Shown here piece by piece: positions 37,201 through 49,200 of a stretch of 64,000 nt of DNA (positions within the stretch are counted from its first letter, which is position 1; every line of letters starts with the position of its first letter). The notes under the pieces were generated by a model that made no database searches, was not told the origin of the DNA, and was given only the letters and a program-made list of their open reading frames with translations. Both the position numbers and the translations under genes were made by a program. The stretch lies in NCBI GenBank assembly GCA_963662155.1, contig OY759263.1:540095-604094 (forward strand). Reading direction: 5' to 3'. This stretch comes from Lamellibrachia columna. Lineage: Eukaryota > Annelida > Polychaeta > Sabellida > Siboglinidae.

Positions 37201-40200
37201 AAGGATGACAGTCATTGTTGGGACTGACAGTCAACTAACAGGGAGGTGGTTATCTAAGGATGACAATCATTGTTGGGAGACTGACAGTCAACTAACAGGG
37301 AGGTTGTTATCTAAGGATGACAGTCATTGTTGGGAGACTGACAGTCAACTAACAGGGGGTGGTTATCTAAGGATGACAGTCATTGTTGGGACTTACAGTC
37401 AACTAACAGGGAGGTGGTTATCTAAGGATGACAGTCATTGTTGGGTGACTGGCAGTCAACTAACAGGGATGTGGTTATCTAAGGATGACAATCATTGTTG
37501 GGACTGACAGTCAACTAACAGGGATGTGGTTATCTAAGGATGACAGTCATTGTTGGGAGACTGACAGTCAACTAACAGGGAGGTGGTTATCTAAGGATGA
37601 CATTCATTGTTGGGAGACTGACAGTCAACTAACAGGGGGGTTGTTATCTAAAGATGACACTAACAGGGAGGTGGTTATCTAAGGATGACAGTCATTGTTG
37701 GGAAACTGACAGTCAACTAACAGGGAGGTGGTTATCTAAGGATGACAGTCATTGTTGAGACTGACAGTCAACTAACAGGGAGGTGGTTATCTAAGGATGA
37801 CAGTCATTGTTGGGTGATTGACAGTCAACTAACAGGGAGGTGGTTATCTAAGGATAACAGTCATTGTTGGGACTGACAGTCAACTAACAGGGAGGTGGTT
37901 ATCTAAGGATGACAGTCACTGTTTGGAGACTGACAGTCAAATAACAAGGAGGTGGTTATCTAAGGATGACAGTCATTGTTGGGAGACTGACAGTCAAATA
38001 ACAAGGAGGTGGTTATCTAAGGATGACAGTCATTGTTGGGAGACTGACAGTCAACTAACAGGGAGGTGGTTATCTAAAGTTGACAGTCATTGTTGGGATT
38101 GACAGTCAACTAACAGGGAGGTGGTTATCTAAGGATGACAGTCATTGTTTGGTGACTGACAGTCAACTAACAGGGAGGTGGTTATCTAAGGATGACAGTC
38201 ATTGTTGGAACTGACAGTCCACTAACAGGGAGGTGGTTATCTAAGGATGACAGTCATTGTTGGGACTGACAGTCAACTAACAGGGAGGTGGTTATCTAAG
38301 GATGACAATCATTGTTGGGAGACTGACAGTCAACTAACAGGGAGGTTGTTATCTAAGGATGACAGTCATTGTTGGGAGACTGACAGTCAACTAACAGGGG
38401 GTGGTTATCTAAGGATGACAGTCATTGTTGGGACTGACAGTCAACTAACAGGGAGGTGGTTATCTAAGGATGACAGTCATTGTTGGGTGATTGACAGTCA
38501 ACTAACAGGGAGGTGGTTATCTAAGGATGACAGTCATTGTTGGGAGACTGACAGTCAACTAACAGGGAGGTGGTTGTCTCAGGATGACAGTCATTATTGG
38601 GAGACTGACAGACAACGTACAGGGAAGTGGTTATCTAAGGATGACAGTCATTGTTGGGTGACTGACAGTCAACTAACAGGGATGTGGTTATCTAAGGATG
38701 ACAATCATTGTTGGGACTGACAGTCAACTAACAGGGATGTGGTTATCTAAGGATGACAGTCATTGTTGGGAGACTGACAGTCAACTAACAGGGAGGTGGT
38801 TATCTAAGAATGACAGTCATTGTTGGGACTGACAGTCAACTAACAGGGAATTGGTTATCTAAGGATGACAGTCATTGTTGGAACTGACAGTCCACTAACA
38901 GGGAGGTGGTTATCTAAGGATGACAGTCATTGTTGGGACTGACAGTCAACTAACAGGGAGGTGGTTATCTAAGGATGACAATCATTGTTGGGAGACTGAC
39001 AGTCAACTAACAGGGAGGTTGTTATCTAAGGATGACAGTCATTGTTGGGAGACTGACAGTCAACTAACAGGGGGTGGTTATCTAAGGATGACAGTCATTG
39101 TTGGGACTGACAGTCAACTAACAGGGAGGTGGTTATCTAAGGATGACAGTCATTGTTGGGTGACTGGCAGTCAACTAACAGGGATGTGGTTATCTAAGGA
39201 TGACAGTCATTGTTGGGAGACTGACAGTCAACTAACAGGGAGGTGGTTATCTAAGGATGACATTCATTGTTGGGAGACTGACAGTCAACTAACAGGGGGG
39301 TTGTTATCTAAAGATGACACTAACAGGGAGGTGGTTATCTAAGGATGACAGTCATTGTTGGGAAACTGACAGTCAACTAACAGGGAGGTGGTTATCTAAG
39401 GATGACAGTCATTGTTGAGACTGACAGTCAACTAACAGGGAGGTGGTTATCTAAGGATGACAGTCATTGTTGGGTGATTGACAGTCAACTAACAGGGAGG
39501 TGGTTATCTAAGGATAACAGTCATTGTTGGGACTGACAGTCAACTAACAGGGAGGTGGTTATCTAAGGATGACAGTCACTGTTTGGAGACTGACAGTCAA
39601 ATAACAAGGAGGTGGTTATCTAAGGATGACAGTCATTGTTGGGAGACTGACAGTCAAATAACAAGGAGGTGGTTATCTAAGGATGACAGTTATTGTTGGT
39701 AGACTGACAGTCAACTAACAGGGAGGTGGTTATCTAAAGTTGACAGTCATTGTTGGGATTGACAGTCAACTAACAGGGAGGTGGTTATCTAAGGATGACA
39801 GTCATTGTTTGGTGACTGACAGTCAACTAACAGGGAGGTGGTTATCTAAGAATGACAGTCATTGTTGGGACTGACAGTCAACTAACAGGGAGGTGGTTAT
39901 CTAAGGATGACAGTCATTGTTGGAACTGACAGTCCACTAACAGGGAGGTGGTTATCTAAGGATGACAGTCATTGTTGGGACTGACAGTCAACTAACAGGG
40001 AGGTGGTTATCTAAGGATGACAATCATTGTTGGGAGACTGACAGTCAACTAACAGGGAGGTTGTTATCTAAGGATGACAGTCATTGTTGGGAGACTGACA
40101 GTCAACTAACAGGGGGTGGTTATCTAAGGATGACAGTCATTGTTGGGACTGACAGTCAACTAACAGGGAGGTGGTTATCTAAGGATGACAGTCATTGTTG

Positions 40201-42473
40201 GGTGATTGACAGTCAACTAACAGGGAGGTGGTTATCTAAGGATGACAGTCATTGTTGGGAGACTGACAGTCAACTAACAGGGAGGTGGTTGTCTCAGGAT
40301 GACAGTCATTATTGGGAGACTGACAGACAACGTACAGGGAAGTGGTTATCTAAGGATGACAGTCATTGTTGGGTGACTGACAGTCAACTAACAGGGATGT
40401 GGTTATCTAAGGATGACAATCATTGTTGGGACTGACAGTCAACTAACAGGGATGTGGTTATCTAAGGATGACAGTCATTGTTGGGAGACTGACAGTCAAC
40501 TAACAGGGAGGTGGTTATCTAAGGATGACAGTCATTGTTGGAACTGACAGTCCACTAACAGGGAGGTGGTTATCTAAGGATGACAGTCATTGTTGGGTGA
40601 TTGACAGTCAACTAACAGGGAGGTGGTTATCTAAGGATAACAGTCATTGTTGGGACTGACAGTCAACTAACAGGGAGGTGGTTATCTATGGATGACAGTC
40701 ACTGTTTGGAGACTGACAGTCAAATAACAAGGAGGTGGTTATCTAAGGATGACAGTCATTGTTGGGAGACTGACAGTCAAATAACAAGGAGGTGGTTATC
40801 TAAGGATGACAGTTATTGTTGGTAGACTGACAGTCAACTAACAGGGAGGTGGTTATCTAAAGTTGACAGTCATTGTTGGGATTGACAGTCAACTAACAGG
40901 GAGGTGGTTATCTAAGGATGACAGTCATTGTTTGGTGACTGACAGTCAACTAACAGGGAGGTGGTTATCTAAGAATGACAGTCAACAGGGAGGTGGTTAT
41001 CTAAGGATGACAGTCATTGTTGGAACTGACAGTCCACTAACAGGGAGGTGGTTATCTAAGGATGACAGTCATTGTTGGGACTGACAGTCAACTAACAGGG
41101 AGGTGGTTATCTAAGGATGACAATCATTGTTGGGAGACTGACAGTCAACTAACAGGGAGGTTGTTATCTAAGGATGACAGTCATTGTTGGGAGACTGACA
41201 GTCAACTAACAGGGGGTGGTTATCTAAGGATGACAGTCATTGTTGGGACTGACAGTCAACTAACAGGGAGGTGGTTATCTAAGGATGACAGTCATTGTTG
41301 GGTGATTGACAGTCAACTAACAGGGAGGTGGTTATCTAAGGATGACAGTCATTGTTGGGAGACTGACAGTCAACTAACAGGGAGGTGGTTGTCTCAGGAT
41401 GACAGTCATTATTGGGAGACTGACAGACAACGTACAGGGAAGTGGTTATCTAAGGATGACAGTCATTGTTGGGTGACTGACAGTCAACTAACAGGGATGT
41501 GGTTATCTAAGGATGACAATCATTGTTGGGACTGACAGTCAACTAACAGGGATGTGGTTATCTAAGGATGACAGTCATTGTTGGGAGACTGACAGTCAAC
41601 TAACAGGGAGGTGGTTATCTAAGGATGACAGTCATTGTTGGAACTGACAGTCCACTAACAGGGAGGTGGTTATCTAAGGATGACAGTCATTGTTGGGACT
41701 GACAGTCAACTAACAGGGAGGTGGTTATCTAAGGATGACAATCATTGTTGGGAGACTGACAGTCAACTAACAGGGAGGTTGTTATCTAAGGATGACAGTC
41801 ATTGTTGGGAGACTGACAGTCAACTAACAGGGGGTGGTTATCTAAGGATGACAGTCATTGTTGGGACTGACAGTCAACTAACAGGGAGGTGGTTATCTAA
41901 GGATGACAGTCATTGTTGGGTGATTGACAGTCAACTAACAGGGAGGTGGTTATCTAAGGATGACAGTCATTGTTGGGAGACTGACAGTCAACTAACAGGG
42001 AGGTGGTTGTCTCAGGATGACAGTCATTATTGGGAGACTGACAGACAACGTACAGGGAAGTGGTTATCTAAGGATGACAGTCATTGTTGGGTGACTGACA
42101 GTCAACTAACAGGGATGTGGTTATCTAAGGATGACAATCATTGTTGGGACTGACAGTCAACTAACAGGGATGTGGTTATCTAAGGATGACAGTCATTGTT
42201 GGGAGACTGACAGTCAACTAACAGGGAGGTGGTTATCTAAGGATGACATTCATTGTTGGGAGACTGACAGTCAACTAACAGGGGGGTGGTTATCTAAAGA
42301 TGACACTAACAGGGAGGTGGTTATCTAAGGATGACAGTCATTGTTGGGAAACTGACAGTCAACTAACAGGGAGGTGGTTATCTAAGGATGACAGTCATTG
42401 TTGAGACTGACAGTCAACTAACAGGGAGGTGGTTATCTAAGGATGACAGTCATTGTTGGGACTGACAGTCAAC
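25255..42473. repeat. 57-bp minisatellite with higher-order structure, about 300 copies (17.2 kb)
   Basis: Units gactgacagtcaactaacag plus ggaggtggttatctaaggat plus gacagtcattgttggga. A 55-bp form lacks ga after ttggg. The 57-bp form is 19 codons, giving short ORFs (DSQLTGRWLSKDDSHCWET) that end at each 55-bp unit. A marker block starting at 27262 recurs at 29088, 32627, 34508, 37205, 38247, 38920, 39962, 41062 and 41680, with spacings such as 1826, 1881, 1042 and 673 bp. One isolated unit is 13.4 kb away at 11826-11860. No splice-site similarity seen. Confidence 0.97.
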
Positions 42474-42555
42474 ATGTCTATATTTAGGTAGTACCCTGTT
42501 GAGAAGGGCAGCGTCTGTTAAACAACAAGATGCCCCAAAGGAAACTGCTGCTCAC

Positions 42556-42720
42556 CTGTCGAATGTTCGTCATGGGTATGTCTGTGAACCCCGCCCCAGG
42601 GATGGGGGTGACGACTGGCATCACTGGAGCAGGGGCTGCGAGAGAAGGGGCCGCCCCTGGGACAAACTTCTCCACATCCTCCGCCACCACCCTGCCTGCA
42701 GGACCTGATCCCGTCACCAT
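42556..42720 (-). CDS. DLAT: DLAT internal exon, second half of the E1/E3-binding domain plus linker
   Basis: 165 nt, 55 codons, phase 0 at both ends. Acceptor GTTGTGTCCTAG|ATGGTG at 42721/42720; donor CGACAG|GTGAGC at 42556/42555. It begins MVTGSGPAGRVVAEDVEKFV, the (V/K)-G-(T/S)-G-P-x-G-R-(I/V)-x-x-x-D-(I/V) signature of the peripheral subunit-binding domain. A Pro/Ala linker follows and then FTDIPMTNIRQ, which leads into the acyltransferase domain. GC-rich compared with its surroundings. The ATG at the exon start is an internal Met, not a start codon: the previous exon joins in frame (…GIDIS|MVTGSG…). Its acceptor is the template of the array 42721-43364. Confidence 0.96.
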
Positions 42721-43364
42721 CTAGGACACAACTCAAGGATCAAAGTCCACCATCAAGAACACAACTCAAGGATAAACGTCCACCATCAAGGACACAACTC
42801 AAGGATCAACATCCACCATCTAGGACACAACTAAAGGATCAACATCCACTATCTAGGACACAACTAAAGGATCAACATCCACCATCAAGAACACAACTCA
42901 AGGATCAACGTCCACCATCTAGGAAACAACTCAAGGATCAACGTTCACCATCTAGGACACAACTCAAGGATCAACATCCACTATCTAGGACACAACTAAA
43001 GGATCAACATCCACCATCAAGGACACAACTCAAGGATCAACGTCCACCATCAAGGACACAACTCAAGGATCAACGTCCACCATCTAGGACACAACTCAAG
43101 GATCAACGTCCACCATCAAGGACCAACGTCCACCATCAAGGACACAACTCAAGGATCAACATCCACCATCTAGGACACAACTCAAGGATCAATGTCCACC
43201 ATCAAGGACACAACTAAAGGATCAATGTCCACCATCTAGGACACAACTCAAGGATCAACGTCCACCATCAAGGACACAACTCAGGGATCAATGTCCACCA
43301 TCAAGGACACAACTCAAGGATCAACGTCCACCATCAAGAACACAATTCACGGATCAACGTCCAT
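42721..43364. repeat. 33-bp acceptor-derived minisatellite, about 19 copies
   Basis: Contiguous with the acceptor of exon 42720-42556. On the minus strand each unit reads TTGAGTTGTGTCCTAG then ATGGTGGACGTTGATCC, that is, the end of the intron plus the first exon bases ATGGTG. About 7-8 units keep the TAG dinucleotide. The others have TTG (plus strand catcaagg instead of catctagg) and so have lost the acceptor AG. Confidence 0.93.
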
Positions 43365-43579
43365 AACAGGGTGTCTACACATACAAGAACTGCTGAAGTG
43401 ACATCCTTTTTCCCAACTATGTCTACATTAGTCAACTCGCGAAAACTACAGCAACAATTACAACATACTGCAGAGTTCAGTACATGTTTCACTTTCATTA
43501 ACTTTGTGAAACTGTCAAAGACATGCATTAATTCTAAGATTACCCAAATTAAATTATAAGGACACACACGCATACATAC
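43365..43579. other. DLAT intron, unique sequence
   Basis: AT-rich intron ending in a short CA-rich tract (gacacacacgcatacatac). 43572-43579 (atacatac) is the left target-site duplication of the hAT-like element. Confidence 0.6.
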
Positions 43580-43835
43580 TAGTGCTCTGCATGGGCCTAT
43601 ACTTTGAACCCAAGCTCGGCCCACAATTAGCAGTTAGAATCCAGACCCGGCCCAGAAGCACAAAAATTCATCAAGCCCAGCCCGGCCCTGGCCCGCAAAC
43701 TGGAATTTAGGCCCAGGCCCAGACCATTAATGTTTGGCTCGCACGTTTCAGGGCCATAACACAGGTAAGCTGCCACAAGCCCTCTAAATTTAGAAAAGAT
43801 AAACTTATTATCTTTTAATAAAAATTAAACACAAA

Positions 43836-44063
43836 TTAACTGTAATACAAACATATTGTTTTATTAAATAACATAAAAAAATAATATATGAACATTGTAT
43901 AATGTCTACTAGTCTGCTGTCTACTGTCCATAGTGTGCTGGACGAGTTCTAGAAATCCAGCACCACCAACTACTTCAAACGGACGAATATCCTGAAGAAA
44001 AATAATCAACTTTATATTGTCATTACAGTCGAGCCTCGTTATAATGCGGTGGTCGGGGTCCAC
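43836..44063 (-). pseudogene. hAT transposase fragment
   Basis: A short open stretch containing DIRPFEVVGGAGFLELVQ. This resembles the N-terminal hAT transposase motif (D-L-R-P-F-x-x-V-x-x-x-G-F). Flanks are low-complexity AT, and no BED finger or catalytic core is visible. A remnant of the element at 43580-52333. Confidence 0.6.
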
Positions 44064-44100
44064 GACTTCGGACCGCGTTGTAAGCGAGGCGTGTTAGGTG
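44030..44100. mobile_element. Tigger/pogo-like terminal sequence
   Basis: cagtcgagcctcgttataat at 44028-44047 resembles the CAGTCG-x-x-CCTCGTTATAACG ends of Tigger/pogo elements, preceded by TA-containing sequence. The partner end was not found, so this is a fragment or chance similarity. Confidence 0.4.
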
Positions 44101-44229
44101 TTCTCATATCTGCCACCATGGAGCTACTAAACAACAGCAATCGCCGCGCGCTGCACCAAGTCCATGAACGCTGTCGAAGCCCTGTGTGCTTGCAGCAATG
44201 TCTTATATGCCAAAATGCAGTTTATGGAA

Positions 44230-45630
44230 TTTATTTAACAAGATTTAACAAGATTTGCCATCCAAGCCAAAGGCCCAGATGGCAACTGGACAAGGAAGCC
44301 ATTGGCTTATCGAGAGTCCAACAATGTTCATCTACTTATAACCCGCCCTCCTGAGATATGTGTCAACCTTGTTTTTAAACATATTCACGCTGCTAGCAGT
44401 TACACAATCTGTAGACAATTTGTTCCATTCATTTATTGTCCTCTGTGAGAACGAGTGCTTCCTGATGTCCAATCTACATTGATCCTTTACTAATTTTACC
44501 TCATGTCCTCTAGTTCTGCTATCCTTCTTGATTGAGAAAAACATATTTCTATCAATATTTTCATACCCATTCAATATCTTAAAAACTTCAATCTGATCTC
44601 CTCTTAACCTCCTTGTCTCTAGAGTTGTTAAACCACATTCTTTCAGGCGTTCTTCATAACTAAGGTCTCTAAGTTCTGGAATCATTTTAGTTGCTCTCCT
44701 TTGTATGCGTCCAAGCGTATATACATCCTTCTTACGATATGGTCTCCATGCTTGTATACAGTATTCTAAATGAGGTCTAACTATTGCTTTATAAAGAGGT
44801 ATAATTATCTTTTTTCCCTTGTATGTTATGTTTCTTCTAATCAATCCAAGAATTTGATTACCCTTTGAAGCTGCAATACCACACTGCTCTGAAACTTTCA
44901 TATCAGCGCTCATTGTAACTCCTAAGTCCTTTTCTTTTACAGTAGTACCCAGAACAGTATCTCCCATTTTATAGTTTACATCCAAGTTCCCATGTCCTGT
45001 ATGTAGACATTTACATTTCCCAAAATTGAACAACATCTGCCATTTCTCAGACCATTTCACTAATCTGTCTAGATCGTTTTGTAAATGTTGTTTATCACCA
45101 TCAGTATTAACCTTTCTAAACAGTTTTGTGTCATCTGCAAATTTCAGTACGTTACTTGTTATACTGTCATCCAAGTCATTGATATATATTAAGAATAATA
45201 TAGGTCCTAATACTGATCCTTGAGGTACCCCACTCAAAACCGATTTCCAATTTGAAACTCGTTGTCTTCTGTCAGTCAGCCATTGTTCTATCCAGTCAGT
45301 TATGCTATCCCCGATACCATGGGCTTTTAATTTAAGTAGTAATCTTTGATGTGGCACTTTGTCAAAAGCTTTCTGAAAATCTAAGTAGATAATATCTACT
45401 GGCGATCCCACGTCTATCCACTTAGTGATTTCTTCCAAAAAACATAACATATTTGTTAAGCATGACCTCGCTTTAAGGAATCCATGTTGAGATGAATTTA
45501 ATAATTTATGCTTAACGAGGAAGTCCACCATATGGTCTTTAATTAACCTTTCTAATAATTTACAAATCACTGACGTTAAACTCACTGCTCTGTAATTCTC
45601 TGACTTATTTCTCGAACCCTTTTTAAATAT
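44230..45630 (-). mobile_element. CR1/jockey-like LINE, 5'-truncated copy 2
   Basis: Minus-strand ORF 45585-44332 (417 codons, no stop). It starts within the reverse transcriptase (MSLTSVICKLLERL…) and runs to the same C-terminus (…NMFKNKVDTYLRRAGYK) as copy 1. FADDTKLF and [14 protein letters not shown] are intact. Relative to copy 1 it lacks 18 bp (VVDGEV after DRRQR) and has a Lys codon where copy 1 has the TAA. The same 3' UTR with the doubled aaatcttgtt ends at about 44230. The 5' truncation is at about 45628. Nested in the hAT-like element and in the same orientation as DLAT. Confidence 0.92.
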
Positions 45631-46294
45631 TAAACTTATTATACTAGCTAGGATAGGAGATTTGTTTATCTAACCCTAACTTAACCCTAATGCAAACCAT
45701 AACCCTAATTTAATTTGTTAACTGAATTAGCTCAACTAAGTTAACTTAATTTAATTAATTAATGTTACCAGCAAGGGCAGTTCATTTGGTATTAATTGAT
45801 ATTTCAATTAAATGTCACCCACTGGCACTGACACCCAGTGGCATTTCCAGCAGGCCTGCAGTCACTGACACAGATCAGGGTCAGACATGTGTGAATTATT
45901 ACAAGTGTGAATGAATCAGTACTGTAGACACTAAACAATAGACACTAGTTGACACAGTTGAAAAATACCAACTACCTACTGGGGTGGGCAGTGGCCAGTG
46001 GCCATTGGGCAGGTCATTCAGGCAGGCAAGATTTGGAGGGAAGACCTAGACAATAGAATGTCCACTGGTAGGGTCAAAGGGTGATAAGTTGATGGTTAAT
46101 CATGGCTTGATTGCCTCTTCAAATATGTCTAAAGTAAACATTTCGGGCTGGCTGCTTCCAGCCAAGTGAACTTAAGTGGCCTCGTATAATGCCATCAGAT
46201 CTATGCAAAAGGATACTTTCATGCCAAAAACATGCATCTGTAACATTTGTATTCCGTACGTGCTATGTAGTAGTAGTATGAACGGTTGAACAAT
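45631..46294. other. Unassigned sequence with telomere-like motifs
   Basis: 45672-45716 holds taaccctaacttaaccctaatg and, further on, ataaccctaattt, a short degenerate match to CCCTAA repeats. It is followed by aattaattaatt-rich sequence. No gene recognised. Confidence 0.5.
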
Positions 46295-49200
46295 ATGCCG
46301 ACAGTTACCGACCAATCTGCCTTTTGTGTCTAAGCTACTTGAACAATGTCACACACTGTCTGATGAAGCACCTGACTGACAGCAATCTTCTCGAATGCTA
46401 CCAATTAGCATACAAATCACATCATTCTACGAAAACTGTGCTAGTTTTGGTTCAGAACGACATCCTTGAGGCGCTCGACCAGCGGTATGGCATTATCCTG
46501 ATACTACTTGACATGTCGGCCGCCTTTGCCACAGTTGACCAAGAAATTCTACTCAGCCGATTGGAACAACGCTTCGGAATGTCTGGTCCCGCGTTGATGT
46601 GGATGCGATCACATCTATCTGAAAGGTCGCAGTCAGTAAATGTACCAGGTGGCACTTCCAGCAAAAGATCATATCTACCTGAAAGGTCGCAGTCAGTAAA
46701 TGTACCAGGTGGCACTTCCAGCAAAAGATCATATCTACCTGACAGGTCGCAGTCAGTAAATACACCAGGTGGCACTTCCAGCAAAAGATCATATCTATCT
46801 GACAGGTGGCAGTCAGTAAATGTATCAGGTGGCACTTCCAGCAAAAGATCATATCTATCTGACAGGTGGCAGTCAGTAAATGTATCAGGTGGCACTTCCA
46901 GCAAAAGATCATATCTACCCGACAGGTGGCAGTCAGTAAATGTACCAGGTGGCACTTCCAGCTAAAGATCATATCTATCTGACAGGTGGCAGTCAGTAAA
47001 TACACCAGGTGGCATTTCCAGCAAAAGATCATATCTACCCGACAGGTGGCAGTCAGTAAATGTACCAGGTGGCACTTCCAGCAAAAGATCATATCTATCT
47101 GACAGGTGGCAGTCAGTAAATACACCAGGTGGCACTTCCAGCAAAAGATCATATCTATCTGACAGGTGGCAGTCAGTAAATGTACCAGGTGGCACTTCCA
47201 GCAAAAGATCATATCTCCCGACAGGTGGCAGTCAGTAAATGTACCAGGTGGCACTTCCAGCAAAAGATCATATCTATCTGACAGGTGGCAGTCAGTAAAT
47301 GTACCAGGTGGCACTTCCAGCAAAAGATCATATCTACCCGACAGGTGGCAGTCAGTAAATGTACCAGGTGGCACTTCCAGCTAAAGATCATATCTATCTG
47401 AAAGGTCGCAGTCAGTAAATGTACCAGGTGGCACTTCCAGCAAAAGATCATATCTATCTGACAGGTGGCAGTCAGTAAATGTACCAGGTGGCACTTCCAG
47501 CTAAAGATCATATCTATCTGAAAGGTCGCAGTCAGTAAATGTACCAGGTGGCACTTCCAGCAAAAGATCATATCTACCCGACAGGTGGCAGTCAGTAAAT
47601 GTACCAGGTGGCACTTCCAGCAAAAGATCATATCTATCTGACAGGTGGCAGTCAGTAAATACACCAGGTGGCACTTCCAGCAAAAGATCATATCTATCTG
47701 AAAGGTCGCAGTCAGTAAATGTACCAGGTGGCACTTCCAGCAAAAGATCATATCTATCTGACAGGTGGCAGTCAGTAAATGTACCAGGTGGCACTTCCAG
47801 CAAAAGATCATATCTATCTGACAGGTCGCAGTCAGTAAATGTACCAGGTGGCACTTCCTGCAAAAGATCATATCTACCCGACAGGTGGCAGTCAGTAAAT
47901 GTACCAGGTGGCACTTCCAGCAAAAGATCATATCTACCCGACAGGTGGCAGTCAGTAAATGTACCAGGTGGCACTTCCAGCAAAAGATCATATCTATCTG
48001 ACAGGTGGCAGTCAGTAAATGTACCAGGTGGCACTTCCAGCAAAAGATCATATCTACCCGACAGGTGGCAGTCAGTAAATGTACCAGGTGGCACTTCCAG
48101 CAAAAGATCATATCTATCTGACAGGTGGCAGTCAGTAAATGTACCAGGTGGCACTTCCAGCAAAAGATCATATCTATCTGAAAGGTCGCAGTCAGTAAAT
48201 GTACCAGGTGGCACTTCCAGCAAAAGATCATATCTATCTGACAGGTCGCAGTCAGTAAATGTACCAGGTGGCACTTCCAGCTAAAGATCATATCTATCTG
48301 AAAGGTCGCAGTCAGTAAATGTACCAGGTGGCACTTCCAGCAAAAGATCATATCTATCTGACAGGTCGCAGTCAGTAAATGTACCAGGTGGCACTTCCAG
48401 CAAAAGATCATATCTATCTGAAAGGTCGCAGTCAGTAAATACACCAGGTGGCACTTCCTGCAAAAGATCATATCTACCCGACAGGTCGCAGTCAGTAAAT
48501 GTACCAGGTGGCACTTCTAGCAAAAGATCATATCTATCTGACAGGTGGCAGTCAGTAAATACACCAGGTGGCACTTCCAGCAAAAGATCATATCTACCCG
48601 ACAGGTGGCAGTCAGTAAATGTACCAGGTGGCACTTCCAGCAAAAGATCATATCTACCCGACAGGTGGCAGTCAGTAAATGTACCAGGTGGCACTTCCAG
48701 CAAAAGATCATATCTATCTGACAGGTGGCAGTCAGTAAATACACCAGGTGGCACTTCCAGCAAAAGATCATATCTACCCGACAGGTGGCAGTCAGTAAAT
48801 GTACCAGGTGGCACTTCCAGCAAAAGATCATATCTACCCGACAGGTGGCAGTCAGTAAATGTACCAGGTGGCACTTCCAGCTAAAGATCATATCTATCTG
48901 ACAGGTGGCAGTCAGTAAATACACCAGGTGGCACTTCCAGCAAAAGATCATATCTACCCGACAGGTGGCAGTCAGTAAATGTACCAGGTGGCACTTCCAG
49001 CAAAAGATCATATCTATCTGAAAGGTCGCAGTCAGTAAATACACCAGGTGGCACTTCCTGCAAAAGATCATATCTACCCGACAGGTGGCAGTCAGTAAAT
49101 GTACCAGGTGGCACTTCCAGCAAAAGATCATATCTATCTGACAGGTGGCAGTCAGTAAATGTACCAGGTGGCACTTCCAGCAAAAGATCATATCTACCCG

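Noticed and set aside
25255..42473. The 17-kb array as a splice-site-derived array like the others
   Set aside because: The 57-bp unit shows no convincing match to the donor at 42556 or the acceptor at 11763; only a lone unit near the latter hints at an origin close to an exon.
42499..42736. Plus-strand ORFs over 42499-42724 and the second minus-strand frame 42518-42736
   Set aside because: Overlap the GC-rich DLAT exon in other frames; only the frame with GSGPAGRVVAEDVEKF has family support and matching splice phases.
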